Both the position numbers and the translations under genes were made by a program. The notes under the pieces are model-generated. The model saw only the letters and a list, made by a program, of their open reading frames with translations. It did not search any database and was not told the DNA's origin. Shown here in pieces: positions 63,388 through 64,000 of a stretch of DNA of 64,000 bases. Position 1 is the first letter of the stretch. Each line of letters starts with the position of its first letter. The DNA comes from Xenopus tropicalis (taxonomy: Eukaryota; Chordata; Amphibia; Anura; Pipidae): positions 17,835,212 to 17,899,211 of the forward strand of contig NC_030679.2 in assembly GCF_000004195.4 (NCBI RefSeq), written 5' to 3'.

Positions 63388-64000
63388 ATACAGTCTTTGC
63401 CATCTGCCATTTGCTGTAGCAGGAACTGCCTGTCCTTGCCCACATGGAGCGGATTTCAGCCGAAAATGCACACATTTTCAGTTAGAAATCCACCACATGA
63501 GCACAGGGATAGTAAAAAATAGAGAGAAATAAATCAAATCAAGTACAAATAAATACATAAAAATAAATTAACAAATAGAATAAAAAATAAATAAAATTAG
63601 TAAATAAAATAAGGATTTTTGATACACATGATCCCACGTATTGAAAGAGGCCATGATAGTTTGTCTGTGATCGCAGGGACCAGTCCTTGTTCTATTGTGA
63701 AGTGATAGAGGCCTGAACTTTAATTCTCACTGATTTTCCTAATGGGTGGTGCACATTTTTTCTGGAAAGCAGAAGGACTTCAAGTCCCAGAATTCTTGAC
63801 TTCACAATGGAACAAGGTAAAAGAAGGGGGTTGTATTACACTATGAGCCTAATGGAAGACATGAGCTATACAATGATATTTTTTCCCATTAGTTACATGG
63901 CTTTGGACTCCTTCCCCTGGTCTCTTGTCACTATATATCAATTCCCCAGGTTTTCCAGTTTCTCTGGCAGAATTTGGTATGTGCAGAAGGAGTCAGTGAT
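63388..64000. other. Non-coding end of window
   Basis: I see no gene. 63520-63613 is an AT-rich (AAATA)n-like simple stretch. Confidence 0.45.

Overview
The window looks like frog (Xenopus-type, pipid) nuclear DNA: AT-rich, intron-scale or intergenic, and dense in repeat families that I associate with Xenopus genomes. These are TA-flanked MITEs beginning CAGGTATGGGATCC, TTAA-flanked T2/Kolobok-type MITEs, several hAT MITEs with 8-bp target duplications, CR1-, L2- and L1/Tx1-type LINE fragments, and two Tc1-like transposons. The species call rests on family recognition, not a search. I found no host protein-coding exon, tRNA, rRNA or CRISPR array that I can support. Every convincing protein in the window comes from a transposable element.

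Layout. 1-8.5 kb: mostly unique sequence with MITEs and one three-level nest at 2.77-3.59 kb. 8.56-10.15 kb: Tc1-like transposon with long inverted repeats and a frameshifted transposase on the minus strand, abutting a CR1 fragment to 10.75 kb. 10.75-15.7 kb: unique sequence, an L2 3' end, a large T2-like MITE, a 71-bp tandem repeat and a (TA)n tract. 15.69-17.74 kb: 5'-truncated L1/Tx1 LINE with a 16-bp target duplication, itself invaded by two MITEs, one of them a 422-bp set of nested hairpins. 18.1-20.1 kb: CR1 remnant cut by a solo LTR and three MITEs. 20.35-21.97 kb: second Tc1-like element, transposase on the plus strand, broken by a stop and a frameshift. 22.6-27.9 kb: MITEs and a 50-bp minisatellite. 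27.95-30.24 kb: the longest CR1 copy, covering most of the reverse transcriptase. 33.06-34.36 kb: L2 reverse-transcriptase fragment. 35-44 kb: scattered MITEs, a CR1 3' end and a palindrome built on a hAT MITE junction.

44.212-51.700 kb: the most striking object, a complete-looking 7.5-kb hAT transposon (TAGGGATGTAGCG termini). It has a BED-finger/hAT transposase of about 1,060 residues on the minus strand, interrupted by one frameshift before the C-terminal dimerisation domain. Three different tandem arrays occupy its flanks: 89/92-bp units downstream of the gene, and 168-bp then 95-bp units upstream. Short GTTCGCGAAC palindromes lie near both ends.

51.7-64 kb: unique DNA with further CR1 copies (one minus, one plus, the latter split by a palindromic insertion), an old Tc1-like relic, and MITEs.

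The elements do not form a pathway. They record successive insertions whose order can be read from the nesting. Some unique stretches of higher complexity (about 7.48-7.77, 11.09-11.35, 39.60-39.82 and 52.06-52.24 kb) could be conserved non-coding elements, but only a cross-species alignment could show that.
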